Part shown: positions 1-11,886 of the stretch, in pieces
How the letters are laid out: every line of letters begins with the position of its first letter
How positions within the stretch are numbered: the stretch's first letter is position 1
DNA from: Bryum argenteum
Taxonomy: Eukaryota; Streptophyta; Bryopsida; Bryales; Bryaceae
Direction of reading: 5' to 3'
Assembly: GCA_037043015.1 (NCBI GenBank)
Contig: CM073321.1
Location: forward strand, 33,210,101-33,274,100
DNA: 64,000 nt
Notes under the pieces: generated by a model
Seen by the model: only the letters and a program-made list of their open reading frames with translations
Told to the model about the DNA's origin: nothing
The model's database searches: none
Position numbers and translations under genes: made by a program

Positions 1-402
1 GCCTCCTATTTGAGATTGCTTCTAGTTCAAATGAGAGTAGCACGCAAACACTGATTGGTAGCTGTGCAGCATAAACATTGACAAGCAAAGACAATTAGGT
101 ATATACAGAAGAAGGCCTTGAATCGAGGCATATCATTATATACAAGGATATAACAGTACATTCGGAATAATGTTGCAAGCCGCAGTTGGGACTCGAATCT
201 ACTATCTACACTAGGCGGTACACTACAATACAAGTACGGGAGCAACAGACTTGAATGTCGTCCGCGATGAGCACTCAAGAACTGCAGTTGATATTGTATC
301 AAGAAGCATAAGATACGGAGTTTGGCTACGCTTCGACGGATGACAGGCATGAACGACTCCAGTAGGGGCGTATAATCAATCAAAACAGTAACGGTTAGGA
401 GT
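1..402. other. Flank without a recognised gene
   Basis: No coding region is supported here. The open frame across this stretch on the minus strand is out of register with the conserved acidic C-terminus of gene A, whose stop codon lies at 403. It is probably the 3' flank of that gene. Confidence 0.4.
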
Positions 403-529
403 CTATACGTGGTTGTCGGCTCCTGGGTCCTCAAAAGGAACTTGAGCAATGGATTGAAGTTCCAAGCTCCCGACTTCCAAGTCATCAGCTCCCAACTTGT
501 AGTCAAGTTTCTCCTCTTCGTCGTCCTCC

Positions 530-2990
530 TTAGTATTGTTGGGTTGACAATCCAACCCTGCAGGAGCATCGTTGGCTGTTGGATTGACCTCAACACGAGG
601 ACTCGCTCGCGATCCCTCCTCATCATTATCGTTGAGCCAACAATACTGTACGGCAGGAGACCTCTGTGATGCAGCGGTCCCAGGCACCCAGAGGTCGCCT
701 GGTCCGTCAACGGTAGGGGGATAAGTTGAAAACTCGCAGAGAGGAGTCGACTCTATGAGTTCCTTGTTTGCCAAGAAGATTGCTCCACTGGAATTGTCGA
801 TTAGACAATTGGGAGACACAACCGGAGTTGGAGCCGCGCAATCCGGAGCCTCCAGTGATATGAGGCGCCTTCATCGTCGACTTGACAATTTGGTGACTTT
901 ATTGGAGTTGGAGCCGTGCACTAGGCAATGTTGGGGGGGACCGCACCACCTTGATCGTCGGATGGAAAATGAGGTGACTTCGCAAAAGTTAGAGCCGCAC
1001 ACTAGGCAGCAGCGGGAGGGGGACCGCAGCACGATCATCGTCGAGGCAATGATCCAAAGTCGCTAGTTGCGGCTCTTGCTCTGACAGAGGAGGAGAAAGA
1101 GCCAATGCGCAAGGAAGAGGGAGTGGCATAGAGAGGACCACGGCCTCAACAGGAGGAGGGGGGTTTGATTTAGACGTAGTAGGCAGTGCTATACAGGGAA
1201 CCACTGCTTCTACCGCAGGCTTGTTAGACGATGTCGATGCGGGAGGCATTGGTGTAGAGGCAGCCAATGTCGACGGAGGAAGCACTAGAAATGAAAAAAC
1301 GGTGACATCAAGATTAAACACGGTCATCTTCAACAACAACTGCATTTGTGCCATCTGAGCCTGAAGTTGTTCCACTATCTCCTTCGACTCGGCTTGCTTC
1401 TGAGCTAACCTCTTGTTTTGAAGCTTGGTCTCTTCCATCTCCTAAGCCCGCTTGATCCTCTTTACCTTTCTTAGCTTGTCATTGGCCCAACATCCCTTCT
1501 TGACTTTGATTCACTTGCCGTTGGGAGCCATCAAGATTTTGTTCTCCAAAGCGAACGGATCTACGGGTACTTCGTCGTCCTCATTAGATGAGTGCGGTGC
1601 ATTGACTTTGTCAACGCTAGGAAGATGTACGATGTCTGCTGGACTCGTAATCCATTGTTTGACGACTTTGGTTACAACTACATGGTCATCATCACCCACG
1701 ACTGCTGGTGGCTGAGACTCAGGATTGTCTTGAAGCTCCTGCTAGACTACGTGAGCCTGCGGCTTGGCGTGTCTGCCCTCCGCGTATTGATCATCGAGTC
1801 AACGATCCACTGCAATTTGATCTTCAGCTCGATTGCCCCCTCCATGCTGAGGCTCTTCAGCCTAGCTCTTGTCCACCGAAGCAACCATTTGCTCAGCTTC
1901 TCTACCGTTACCGTCTACAATCACGGCTTCCGCGAGCTCAGGACATGGTCCCTGGATATCGTCCAAACAATGATCCTCACCTTTCCCCTGTACATTGTCG
2001 GGTTGACGATCCACACCTTCTTCTTGTACACTGTTGGGTTAACGATTTGACCGTTGCACCTATACGACGTCGGGGCAAAGATCCCCGACTTGCTCCTCAG
2101 CATCGTCAAATCGACGATGTTCCTCATTTTGCGATCCGCCTTGGACGACCGCACCATGCAGACCCTCGTCTATTGCGACCAAATCCAGGACGGCCTCATC
2201 TTGGACCGCATCCTTTTGTTAGGATTCGGATTCAAGCCCCTACTGGTCCTGTGCGGGTGCCACTTGGCCTTTGAAGAGGTTGTCCTCCAAATGCACAATA
2301 TCGTCCGCTTGTGCATCGCCATCCGAATCCTCTTCATGTAATAAAGGGTTCTTTTGCGCCTCCCACTCGGAAACACTCTCCATGTCGATGGGATTCTGAG
2401 ATGATCTAGCTCCCTGAACATCTATTACTCCAAGAGAGAAAGCTCGCTCAAAATCCATCGTTGAGCAGATTCAGAACGTATTTGTCCCGAATTGATCAAT
2501 GCCTTGGATGCCCGGATCATTGGTTACATGCACTCCTACTTCTTCGGGTTGCCGCATTATTCCAAATCCACCTTTTGTTAGAGAGTCTAGATTCATTGGT
2601 GGTGACGAAAGAGAGTCGGAATGCACAATTATGGGTTTGCGCGTGATCGGACGAACAAAATCTATTGTATACGGCAAATTGGAGTGCATGAAATTGTTGA
2701 TGTCCAGCCGTTCTGCAAGACCCAAGATCTCTATTTTGCTCTTCACGTCATCACGATCTAGGAACTCGTAATAATAAGCTCCGAACATCTAGGCATCTAG
2801 CGTATACATGTCACTTTGTTAGAAAATAGTATCGTCGACCCGGCAAGAAAGACTGGTAACATACGAGACCCATGATTACAAGTAGTAAATAGTTCTAAAG
2901 CACAGTACAAGTGGTAATTACCGTTGTGTCAACGATACTATAAAGCACAAAGCTGCAAATAGATCTGGGTATCGTTGACCCGACGATACC
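530..2990. repeat. Dispersed palindromic motif of gene A (GTATCGTTGACCCGACGATAC-like)
   Basis: Variants of a short interrupted palindrome recur in exons, introns and flanks of gene A. The clearest copy is at about 2968-2988, with 7-nt arms GTATCGT and ACGATAC around a 7-nt centre. Degenerate copies lie near 535, 626, 872, 1786, 1996, 2030, 2104, 2829 and 2925. This motif differs from the TTATCCCC family of gene B. Confidence 0.55.
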
Positions 2991-4016
2991 GAAGAAAGGA
3001 GTACGAGTGGTCACCTTTGTGGCGAGGAGGAACTTTGCACCCGCGTGGATGCCAATGACAATTTCCTTCACTGACACGCATGCGGTTAGAATCTCAAAGT
3101 AGAACTCCATGCAGAGTTCAATCGATTACATCTGTCATTTTGCCTTTGTAGTTCTGGCAGCCTCTATATAGTACATGCATTTAGCTGGTGTGTCATACTT
3201 CTTCCTGACACACGTCTTTGCAGCTTTTGCTAAATCGCTTCCTTTTTGTAAAGGAAGAAGAGTGTCACGTCCGGTGTAGTTCACTTGTTGGTGACGTTGT
3301 CTAGCATTTTCGCCTTACTCGGTACGTACGTGGAGATAGACGACTTATACTGAGGGAGCTCTTGAGGTGCAAACTTTGATGCAGCTTTCTGGTCTCCCTT
3401 TCTAGACAAGATGATGAGCCAGACGTTCGGCTTTGAGATCCTGAGCTCTAGATGATGCCAAAGAAAGTCCAGGAATGGGTCCACGCGCGCGTTTCGGTCA
3501 CTGGCGACCGTGGGACATTCCGCAGGTCGAGAAGTTCCGACTTCACCTCATGTGAAGTGTAGGTGTAATGGCTCCTGGTAACTTAAGCCTTCACTTTGAA
3601 GTCCGGCCCTCTGATTTGCACACTTCCATGAGGCTCTTTTGTATGGTACTTGAGCGTCATGAACCTTATGTACATGTGCACAACCTCAGGATGCTGTAGC
3701 TCCATCTCGACCGCATTTTTTATCTTTGCCTCGTTGCGAAGGCGCTTCTTATAGTAGTCCGCGCTTGGATATGTTAGCAGGAAATCCTAGCGTACCAATG
3801 TAAACCGGTGCCTCGTCTTCCAAACCTTCCATGTATCATCAATGACGTTCCTGTCAGTGTCGATAAGCTTGAGGGAGGGCTTGCTTGACATGATATCCTC
3901 AAGTACAACTTTCTTGCGTTTCCGTCTCTCCACCCAGTCAACACACAGGAGGTTGTCCGGCACAAGCACATTAGATCTGCCAACAGAGACTTTGGAATAC
4001 GGTGTCTTTTTTTTTA

Positions 4017-4345
4017 GGCGTGGCTTGGACCCCAAACAGGTCCTGGCCTAGTCTCCAAACTGGTCCTGGCCTGGTCCCCAAATTGGTCTTGGCCTAGACC
4101 CCAAACTAGTCCTAGCCTGGTCCCCAAACTGGTTCAGGTCTAGATTTGGAACTAGACTAGACTCAAAGCTCGTCCTGCCTTGGATCACAAACTCATCATG
4201 GCCTAGTCCTAAAACTATCTTAGACTAAAAACCGGTCTTGCCCTAGATTCCAGACTTGTCATGAACTGGACCAGAAATTGGAGTGGACCTTAAACTGATC
4301 CTGCCCTGGACTTCAAACTTGTCTTGAACTGACCTTGAAACTGCC
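4017..4345. repeat. Degenerate 23-bp tandem repeat
   Basis: The unit is roughly CCCCAAACTGGTCCTGGCCTGGT. Unit starts at 4039, 4062, 4085 and 4108 give an exact 23-bp period, and later units decay progressively to about 4345. It sits just upstream of the exon-like piece at 4035-3787 of gene A, where an intron or the missing ParB-like segment would be expected. Confidence 0.75.
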
Positions 4346-5099
4346 CCTGAACCAACTTTGAAATCGGCTTGAACAGTACCCGTACAAGCTCGTGACAATA
4401 CTAGAATGGTACTACAATTCCAACAATACTTCTTGTTAACATTACCTTCTAACCCTATTCCTTCAATACTCTAGAGTGAAAACTTAGCATTACGTTCTAA
4501 CAAATTTTCACACAAATCCAGACATACTTAATTGAAAACTCATGATAGTACAGATAACTTCTATCTGTGGCAGTCCACTCTCTAGTCCCTCCAGATATAG
4601 GTCTAAAGCGGTAGTTCTCTCCACTATCCAAGACACACATATACTCACAGTCACACACACACCCACCTCCTAGCTCCAGCTCCAACTTCCTGAGAGAGAG
4701 TGTGTGTGAGAGCTCACTCCCAAACCCCCTCCAAACCTTAGCCGCCAACCTAGCCGCCCCCTAGTCATCCAACCATAATTGCCTTCATCCATCTACTAAA
4801 AATCCATCCATTTACCAGATTTTTTCCATCCATAGGATTTCATCCAGCAAACTGACTTAGCGTAATCCAGGAAATCTAGACAATTGCTCCAGGGACTAAA
4901 GGTTAACTGGCTGTGGAATTACCATGTTAACTTTATCCCCCTTTTAGTTCACATCTGTCCTCAGATGTGAATTGCTGGGGTTTATTGCAAGTATACCCGG
5001 TAAAGATAGAAAACAAGCTGACCGCACTGTCTAAAAAACATAATAGTAAAGATCTGAACGTATAACACGCATTCCATTAAAATGGGAATATGTAGTCAA
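4346..5099. other. Non-coding stretch inside the gene A locus
   Basis: AT-rich sequence with short purine-pyrimidine runs (a CACACACAC tract near 4650) and no supported exon. The ParB-like coding segment found in gene B at the equivalent place is not recognisable here. Confidence 0.4.
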
Positions 5100-5598
5100 A
5101 CTTAATGACCTTGTCAGGTGTACACGAGGGCTTGAACCACAAGATATGGTATGACAAGCCCCTCTTACTCGCGAAGGTTGATTTAGCTCCGGCAAAGCTA
5201 AAACCAATCTGTCACCAATCACCGATTTCCGAAAAGGTGTGTCACCTTTTAGTGACTCAAGAGGCAGTGTAATGAAGGGCACGCCTTCATCCAGAGACAT
5301 CGAAATATGTAGACAAGTATAAATTAATGAGATTCATGGGCTGTAGTATTTAAAAAGATTCTCGAAATCGAACTATTGGATTATTAAAAGAAATACCAAA
5401 GATATATTAGAATTCATGGCAACTTCTTCCTGGTGACGAGATGTTGGTTCTACAGGTAGAGAAGATTACACATCAAAAGTTTACACAACTCCGAGCCCCT
5501 TGGTAAGTCATTACTTGTAGGCCTACGACAACACATTGACTGACGGAAGCAATCAAGACCATTCAAGTGAACCGCAAGAATAATCTCGCCTAACTGCT

Positions 5599-5976
5599 TT
5601 AGAGCCTCGGGACCCCCAAGGTTTGAATGATTCCACCGGTCCGTAAAAGGGTATCTAATGGATCAACGACTACACAGGTTTTGGGTTTACAGTCGATAAG
5701 TAGCAACTTCTGGTCACAAAAAGTAAAATCTCTCTTGATGTATAGCCGGCGCTGCGGGTATTTAAGAAGAATGGGCTTCGTTGTACGGGGGTACGTGGCC
5801 TTTGCGTAACTCTTCAACAAGAAGTTATCGCATTGGTTGAAAGCCATGACAACGTGAGGGGCAACAGTGGACCCCTCAAAGAAGAAAGAGCAGAAGTCGC
5901 AAAAAACTCTGGCATCCAGAGTACTCCAGATATAGATGTCACAAAATAAACTATGTAAACTGGAGGAACGCAACAA
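5599..5976 (-). CDS. Hypothetical ORF of 125 codons, unassigned
   Basis: An uninterrupted minus-strand frame lies between genes A and C. It is Cys- and Phe-rich in its first half and contains KLLLIDCKPKTCVVVDPLD near residues 90-110. That stretch has the feel of the core strand of a Ulp1/C48-type cysteine protease (HWxLxVID...DPL), a protease type often carried by plant DNA transposons, but the His-Trp pair is absent, so I do not assign it. It could be an exon of a neighbouring gene or a chance frame. Confidence 0.3.
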   Translation of the reverse strand: MLRSSSLHSLFCDIYIWSTLDARVFCDFCSFFFEGSTVAPHVVMAFNQCDNFLLKSYAKATYPRTTKPILLKYPQRRLYIKRDFTFCDQKLLLIDCKPKTCVVVDPLDTLLRTGGIIQTLGVPRL

Positions 5977-6547
5977 CCTCGGGACCGATTGTTGACAAAT
6001 TTGTCAACTCTGTAAAGTTATACTTGGAATAGTGACCCTATGACCATTGAGTCAAGTGCCAGAAGTATATTTAGGAATAGTTTGGTCCAAATGAGTACCC
6101 CAAATCCGTGAAGTTAGATCCTCTATCCGCGCAAATGAAATGTTGGCTCCATTCCATAATTCCTCAAATAATAAAATATAGGAAGTTTCTACATTGTCAT
6201 CAACAAATTAGGGCTGACGTCATCGCTTCTCACCTTATAAATTAGAAGCCAATATTCCTCTTGATTAAGAATTGAAGTTTTTTACACATTTCACTTCCAG
6301 TTTAGGGATCGCGAGAATATAATACACCGATGCATCGAAATTGGAGTTGAAGGATTTACATCAAAATTAGGGCTGACATCACCATTAGAGGCAAGCATGG
6401 CTTTGATTACATTGTATTGACATACTTAGAGTAATACTTGAAGCACTTAGTGTAGATTAAGCTATAAACAATAATCATGATAAGTAAAAATATAAAACCA
6501 TATTGAAAAACACATATAGATATTAGATAAATAATAGATGATGGCAA
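5977..6547. other. Intergenic, no gene seen
   Basis: AT-rich sequence downstream of gene C. It contains two similar phrases, 'aattagggctgacgtcatc' near 6206 and 'aattagggctgacatcacc' near 6365, which suggest a short degenerate direct repeat. No coding potential is supported. Confidence 0.4.
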
Positions 6548-9220
6548 CTACGAATGTATGGCGCTACTACGTTCAGTACCTATTTGAAAACAAATCACAT
6601 CCTCCGCTGAAGGTGTAGCACCATTGAAGTGCTGGTCACACTCATCAGCCTCAAAGTCTACAAACTTAAGCATACTATTGCTGAAACGTGGACGTACACT
6701 GTCAGCCAGAATGCAAGATGGAGCTCGAACGAACTCTTCAGCAAGATGCTCAGCATAGGAAGATAGAGTGAATGTTGATGGAGGGCTGTTGTAGAGATGA
6801 GCGTTGCGAGTCAATTGCTCCTTCAAACTTGCAATGCTAAAAGTACAAAGAAATTCAGTACAATATATTTGTAAGTGCGGTTTTAAAAATTGAGAAAGAG
6901 AATCGATGATGATATTATGCACCAATGAAATTTGAGTCAATCGTGGACCGCGTCTAACTGCATTGATTGTCGCTCCATCCGAAGCCTGAGTCAGATCAAG
7001 TTTCACCGGACCTGCAATGTATTGTGGGAGCGGGGCGATTTCATGGGGTTCTTGTTCAAGATCTACTACAGGCTCCGCACTACAGTTGCGTTGCTTTTTG
7101 CTTGCTTGAGGTTTCGGCTGTGCAGCTTGTGAAGAAGGTTCCAAGGATGGGACAAGTGCGCTTAGTAAAATCAAGACGTCGTCGTCGTCATCGTCATCGA
7201 TCTCCATAGGTGCATTGCCCGGTGCGATTGAATCGAGGTTCCGAAGCAGATGTCTCTCTTTCTTATGCACAAAGTTATCGTTATTCTCAAGGAACCAACC
7301 ACCAGTCATCAATTGTAAGTTTGAAAACCGCCTCTGTTGGGCTTCGGAGAACATGCTGGAAGGATCATTTGAGACTGTTATGTCTTCGAGCTCGACTGGA
7401 ATGGACCACGAAGCCAATGCTCCTTTGGCAACAAGCTCTTGTTTCAAGTACCTATAGTCAAAAAAACATATTAATATGACAAAATTGAGTTTATAGTACA
7501 GATTTTGTTACTTAGCAAATCGAATAGCAAATTGAAAAGCAAAGTGAAGGCATACCGGAATAAGAGCCGTCTATTAGTTACCTTGCCACCACCAATCTTC
7601 TGAGAATCAGAGCCTGTGATGAACTTCGGGCTGGCATTTGGAGCGAGGTAGTTGCCGAATGCCTTCTCCCATAAGAGCTATCTCCACTTGTTTACATATG
7701 CGGATGGCTTTTGCACGGCATCAGACCACTCAATGTTGAGTTTGCCATCCTCCAGAAGTTGTTGCATTTCACTTTCAAGGGATTGTTCTAATTGCAAACA
7801 AGTAGAACCCGTTAGAAAATTAGATATTGAATCACGAGGGTACTGTAATCACATAAGTTGAGTACAATAAACTTGAGCCCAAAGAAAAGCACGATGCAAA
7901 AACGCAAGCAACGTTTTGTCCTTCATAGGGCGCTCTTATTGGAAGTGGACAGATCGACGAACTTTGTTTGGCGCATTCCACCATTGCAGCCACTTTTCCT
8001 TAAAATCAAAGTGGACATTGGTGGTGGCTACCATGTGCAATCATTCGATTGTCATATCGGGCTTCAGGTTTTGGCTGTAGTGAGAATAAATCTGCCCTCC
8101 AAACAAATCAAAGAAGTTAATTTCAGTTATAGTAAATAAGACTAGGGAGGCTCACCAGAAAGTGAAATGATAGAATTGTTTACCTCTTTCAGAAAAACTT
8201 TCCTAAGTTTTTTATTGGCCACAACAACCATCTTGTCGAAGTGTTTGTTAAGAATTGATTTGATTTCCACTTTGATGGCGTTATTCATGGCACTTCATAC
8301 TCCTGGCCTTGTTTGCTTATTCTTTGGGGTAGTGGCATAGTAAGTTGTTTCTGCATCATCCGATGCTTCCGCAATCCTCCTCTACATGGCAAAGAAGTAG
8401 CAGTAAGAAGATGTAAAGAAATGAGTACAAGATAGTTGTGTAAAGTACATATTGAATAAACGTACCGCATATAAAAACTTGACAAAGACGTCGACTCTAA
8501 TAGAATACCAAGTTTCTTTTTTTGCTTTGGCGTTTTTGCAAATTTTGTAATCCTCCGGAGTAATGAGATCCTTGAAATCTTCAAGTTTCAATTTACCAAA
8601 CTTCCTCATGCGTTGCAATTTTGCACATAAACTCTCTTTGACATGGACATGTTCGGTAGACCTATTTAGTAGAAACAAAGATGAGAATACATCAAGGTTT
8701 GAAAGAATTAAAATAAAATGATTCTAAGAAATGTATTAAGTACCAACCAATTAATGCCGTTCATAGCGTCAAGATGATCATCTTGTAGTACCTCTCTATA
8801 TGATGCATCCACGCGGTCACACGATGGTTACCTTTGTATACATAGAAGTTTTTGTCACTGAGCTGATGAAGATCTGGATCCGACATCAACGTCTTCTCAA
8901 ACTCTTCATTTGCATCTCTCCATAGCGGATTCTCCCACACACCATCTCCTGCATCAACAATTTTATTCTCTTCCTTTCCTATCGAATGGAGATACGTACA
9001 TTATCCGGTCTCCTTCACGGTAATCTTTGTTGAACTCGTTATTGAGTTTCTTGACATCTTGTTCTGAGATAGGTCAAACCTTTGGGTAATACACCAAGCA
9101 ACTCAACAGAATGAGCATACGAGACTTTTTAACACGTTTGAATCGGAACCTATTTATGATTGCAATGGAATCACTTTTGTGAATCATCTGCATCTCGTTT
9201 GCACTCCAATCGGGGTCCTT
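6548..9220 (-). pseudogene. Gene C: ParB-like transposon-associated gene, multi-exon and broken
   Basis: A minus-strand gene with visible introns. The first recognisable exon (about 9213-9000) contains DPDWSANEMQ and RFKRVKKSRM. A 50-nt GT-AG intron follows. The next exon (about 8950-8745) has DPDLHQLSDK and then YKGNHRVTAW, the G-N-H-R signature of a ParB/Srx-like fold. It ends in MNGINW, and splicing GT...AG rebuilds the Trp codon into STEHVHVKESL (exon to about 8465). Further pieces include SAMNNAIKVEIKS (about 8290) and WLQWWNAP (about 7995). The last exon, 7447-6548, is open for 299 codons with a run of seven Asp near residue 84. Defects include an in-frame TGA near 9080 and a 1-nt frameshift near 8790, just after HHIE. 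The 5' end was probably separated by the chromovirus insertion. ParB-like identity is by motif; function is unknown. Confidence 0.6.
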
Positions 9221-9582
9221 GTTTTGAGGGTGTATTCATTAAATTGATACAAAATGCACATTTTGAGACTTTCAAACACTCAAAATTTACAAAATTGTAC
9301 TAATAGTTGTTGAAAAGTACTATGATTATGACTTGCAAATTGGTACGACATTCAAATTGAGTGTTCAAGATCCCAAATAGACCAAGGGATAGAGAGGAAA
9401 CTACTCATGTATAAACTACTCTAAATTGGATAACGTAAATTGAAAAATTACCATTTCTTAATACTAAAAATAGTAATCCAAGCATATTATATGAAGTACA
9501 TTTATTTGGACTGAACTAAACAAAGTGGAGCATTTCTATCCCATAATACATATGAAATTCAGAATGTCATTCAGTTTAGACA
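9221..9582. other. AT-rich flank between gene C and the chromovirus
   Basis: No coding signal. It probably represents the upstream or intronic sequence of gene C, continuous before insertion with the sequence that resumes at 17641. Confidence 0.4.
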
Positions 9583-9587
9583 ATAGA

Positions 9588-10879
9588 TGTCGCAACCCTT
9601 GCTAGCTCACCTTAGCTTACACCAACTTTTTCCCAACTGTAGCAAGTGTCACGAGCGCTAACTCTGCACATCCCCCACATGCACAAAGTTAGCTCCCCAT
9701 ACCAACCACCAAGCTCACCGCTTGGTTATCAATCCCTCCTACTCATGCAACCGGGACTCAACCCCTTCGTAGGTAGCCAATGGTTAGGTGCGGACTTCCA
9801 CTTATGTCCAAGGCCCAACTTGGTGGCACTCCCATACCACGCGGCCTAACCGCACTTGGTGGTGTCTCCTCACCACCGCCCATGACCACCATGGTGACCC
9901 CAAGGCCACCAAGTAATCACAACGCCGGCGGTGAGACACCACCCCACATCGGTAGCACTCATGGTCCTCATTTTGCCTATATGAGTCCCCGTGGTGAAGC
10001 CCCAACACTAGCTCCCCACCGGGACTCACCTTGTCCTTATGAGCCACCGTGGTGAAGCCCCAACACTAGCTCCACCCACCGTGCCTCATTTTGCACTTTG
10101 AGTCCCCATGGTGGAGCCCCAACACTAGCTCCACCCATTGGGACTCACCTTGGCTTGGGAGTCCCCATGGTGAGGCCCCAACACTAGCCACACCACTCGG
10201 GACTCCCACCTTGGTCACCACCAAGGCACCATGGGAGTGGGGAGGAGACCAGCCCTCCCCATAGTATACTCTGTGGGATTCGGCAGCCCCCTGGTCCTAG
10301 GTGAAGGGCTGGACCCTCACACCTCTTAGTTTTGGAAGACCACCCAATCTCCCAATGCCTTAGCCGCTGGAAGGCCCCGGAGACTTCCCGAACCTTCCAG
10401 GGCTCGTATCTACCTCGTCCCGCATCCAAACGCGACGAGCGACCACTCTATCGACATCTACTCGTCAAGTAGATGCCGATAGACACCTTACTTGCCTCAT
10501 TCCGACAAGTATTGAGGGAGTTATGCCCCTCTGAAGATTCGGGAGTCCCGGGCCAGCTTCCCAGTCCAGCACTGTCCCTGGACAGCACTCCCTTTAGTCC
10601 CACAATCTTCCAACTCCCATAACTTTTAGCTCACACCTCCAAATGAGGTGCTCCTTAGCATCCTGGAATCGTGGCAACATGAGCTTCCATAATCTCATGT
10701 CCATTCCATCGTGGCTCCTAGTCTCCGTGGGTGAGAGGCGTCTCCAACGCCCGGGGTCCTCTCCCACACTAGGCCCACTTAGGTTCCCTTCACCTTGGCA
10801 CCCCAAGGCCCGGGCGTCACTCCGGTGTCCCCTTGGGCCCTTGGTGTTGCGGGCACTCCTCAAGGAGAGGTGCGCGACA
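9588..10879 (-). repeat. 3' LTR of the chromovirus
   Basis: 1292 bp. On the plus strand it starts TGTCGCAACCCTTGC and ends GTGCGCGACA. It differs from the 5' LTR by only a few substitutions and small indels. It contains an internal run of short direct repeats built on 'gtgaagccccaacactagctcc' around 9990-10190. Confidence 0.96.
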
Positions 10880-10892
10880 CTCACCCCCACCT
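10880..10892 (-). other. Polypurine tract
   Basis: Read on the minus strand this is AGGTGGGGGTGAG, directly abutting the 3' LTR. Position and composition fit the plus-strand primer of an LTR retrotransposon. Confidence 0.85.
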
Positions 10893-11676
10893 AATGGAGT
10901 CGATGCCCTCATCGACTATACTTGTAGTCGGTCACACCAACTCTTGGGTTGCCATCCCCATTGGTGCAAAGATTGTGTTTCACCAGGGCGCGACCCCCAC
11001 AATGCACTCTCAAACTTTGGCAAAGTCTCAAAGGTGTCGTCACTAGGTGGTCCGTTTAGAACCCTGGACTTCTTCCAAGGCAACTAAACTACTCTAGACC
11101 CACCTACTTTGAGACCCTCTTGGATTGCCCTTACCTTGGCTCTCAAGTTAGGCTCCACTAGCCTAACACTTCTTCCTTGACTACTAGGCTGGACCTCAAT
11201 GCTTCCACCAAGTTGTCTTGGTTGCAAACCCAAGATGGCTTTTACACCACGACTCGATCGCACGGGGGTAATGCCAAGTTCCACCCAACTCGGATCCCAC
11301 TATCTCTTTCGAGGCATGGGTTCATGACTCCCATGCACTAGCTTGCACTAGTTTGTGGGAGTGGCGCTTTTATGAGCACGCGCCATTACCTTGTCCCCCC
11401 TCGACAAGCCCAAGGCCAAGGGACTTCATGGTTTTATCCACTCTTTCTCCTAGCCTTGGTCCCCATTACTCGGCCTTCCCAACTCGGTTTCACATCTCTA
11501 TTCCCCCTCTTCCACCAACTTAGCACAAGTACAAGACTAGGACTCCATCTCATACTCTTCTCTTTGCACACACCAAAGCCAAACTTTATTGCCAAATCCA
11601 AAGAACAAGTACAAGTGTTGTGGATCTACGCCCAAGCTACAAGTCATCCTCCCCACTACGGAGGTTGATGTCCTCA
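10893..11676 (-). other. 3' untranslated region of the chromovirus
   Basis: This lies between the chromodomain stop codon and the polypurine tract. No conserved domain is seen in any frame. Confidence 0.6.
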
Positions 11677-11886
11677 TCAATGCCTACGTTGCTTCTTGTT
11701 GGAGCTCCTATTCTTCTCAAAGTTCTCCACCACCTCCTTAGCATTCACCATGTCCTTTGCCGCCACCCACGTTGCTTCTTTCTCGTGGTATCCTCGCCAC
11801 TTCACAAGGTATTCCTTGCTCTTGTTTTTGAGGTTCCTACTCTTGAGGATGGCCTCTACCTCATATTCCAAATGTTGTCCAACCAA
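11677..11886 (-). CDS. Chromodomain at the C-terminus of the integrase
   Basis: A 69-codon piece containing YEVEAILKSR, then EYLVKWRGY, then EATWVAAKDM and VVENFE. This is the canonical chromodomain layout, with aromatic positions in YLVKWRGY and the later Trp. In chromoviruses this module follows the integrase GPY/F region and is thought to guide integration by reading histone marks. It is out of frame with the preceding integrase piece, so a frameshift separates them. Confidence 0.93.
   Translation of the reverse strand: MVGQHLEYEVEAILKSRNLKNKSKEYLVKWRGYHEKEATWVAAKDMVNAKEVVENFEKNRSSNKKQRRH

Larger units (their letters stand above)
403..5300 (-). pseudogene. Gene A: decayed paralogue of the ParB/methyltransferase-like transposon gene
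   Basis: Several minus-strand exon-like pieces line up in order with gene B (22512-28490). The piece at 5300-5100 carries LKGDTPFRKS, matching FGDTPFLKED near the B amino end. The piece at 4035-3787 carries CVDWVERRKRKKVV and DDTWKVWK, matching EWCLRRKSKRIV and EEKWKLWK in B. The piece at 3484-3281 carries LSRKGD, matching LFRKGD. The piece at 3110-2895 carries EFYFEIL then HAGAKFLLA, matching EFYIDLV then FAGSKFMVA; this resembles a methyltransferase motif I without its usual acidic residue. The final piece (819-403) ends in an acidic tail with DDEEEKLDY, matching DDEERLDY in B. The ParB-like segment expected between 5100 and 4035 is not visible and a tandem repeat sits there instead. Exon boundaries are approximate. 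Homology to B is clear from shared order; the function is inferred. Confidence 0.6.

Noticed and set aside
5599..5976. Ulp1/C48 protease assignment for the 125-codon ORF
   Set aside because: The core strand is suggestive but the catalytic His-Trp is missing and no other motif supports it.
9646..10894. Several open frames in the chromovirus LTRs (also duplicated at 16398-17688)
   Set aside because: GC-rich LTR sequence with few stops, no domains and identical copies in both LTRs.
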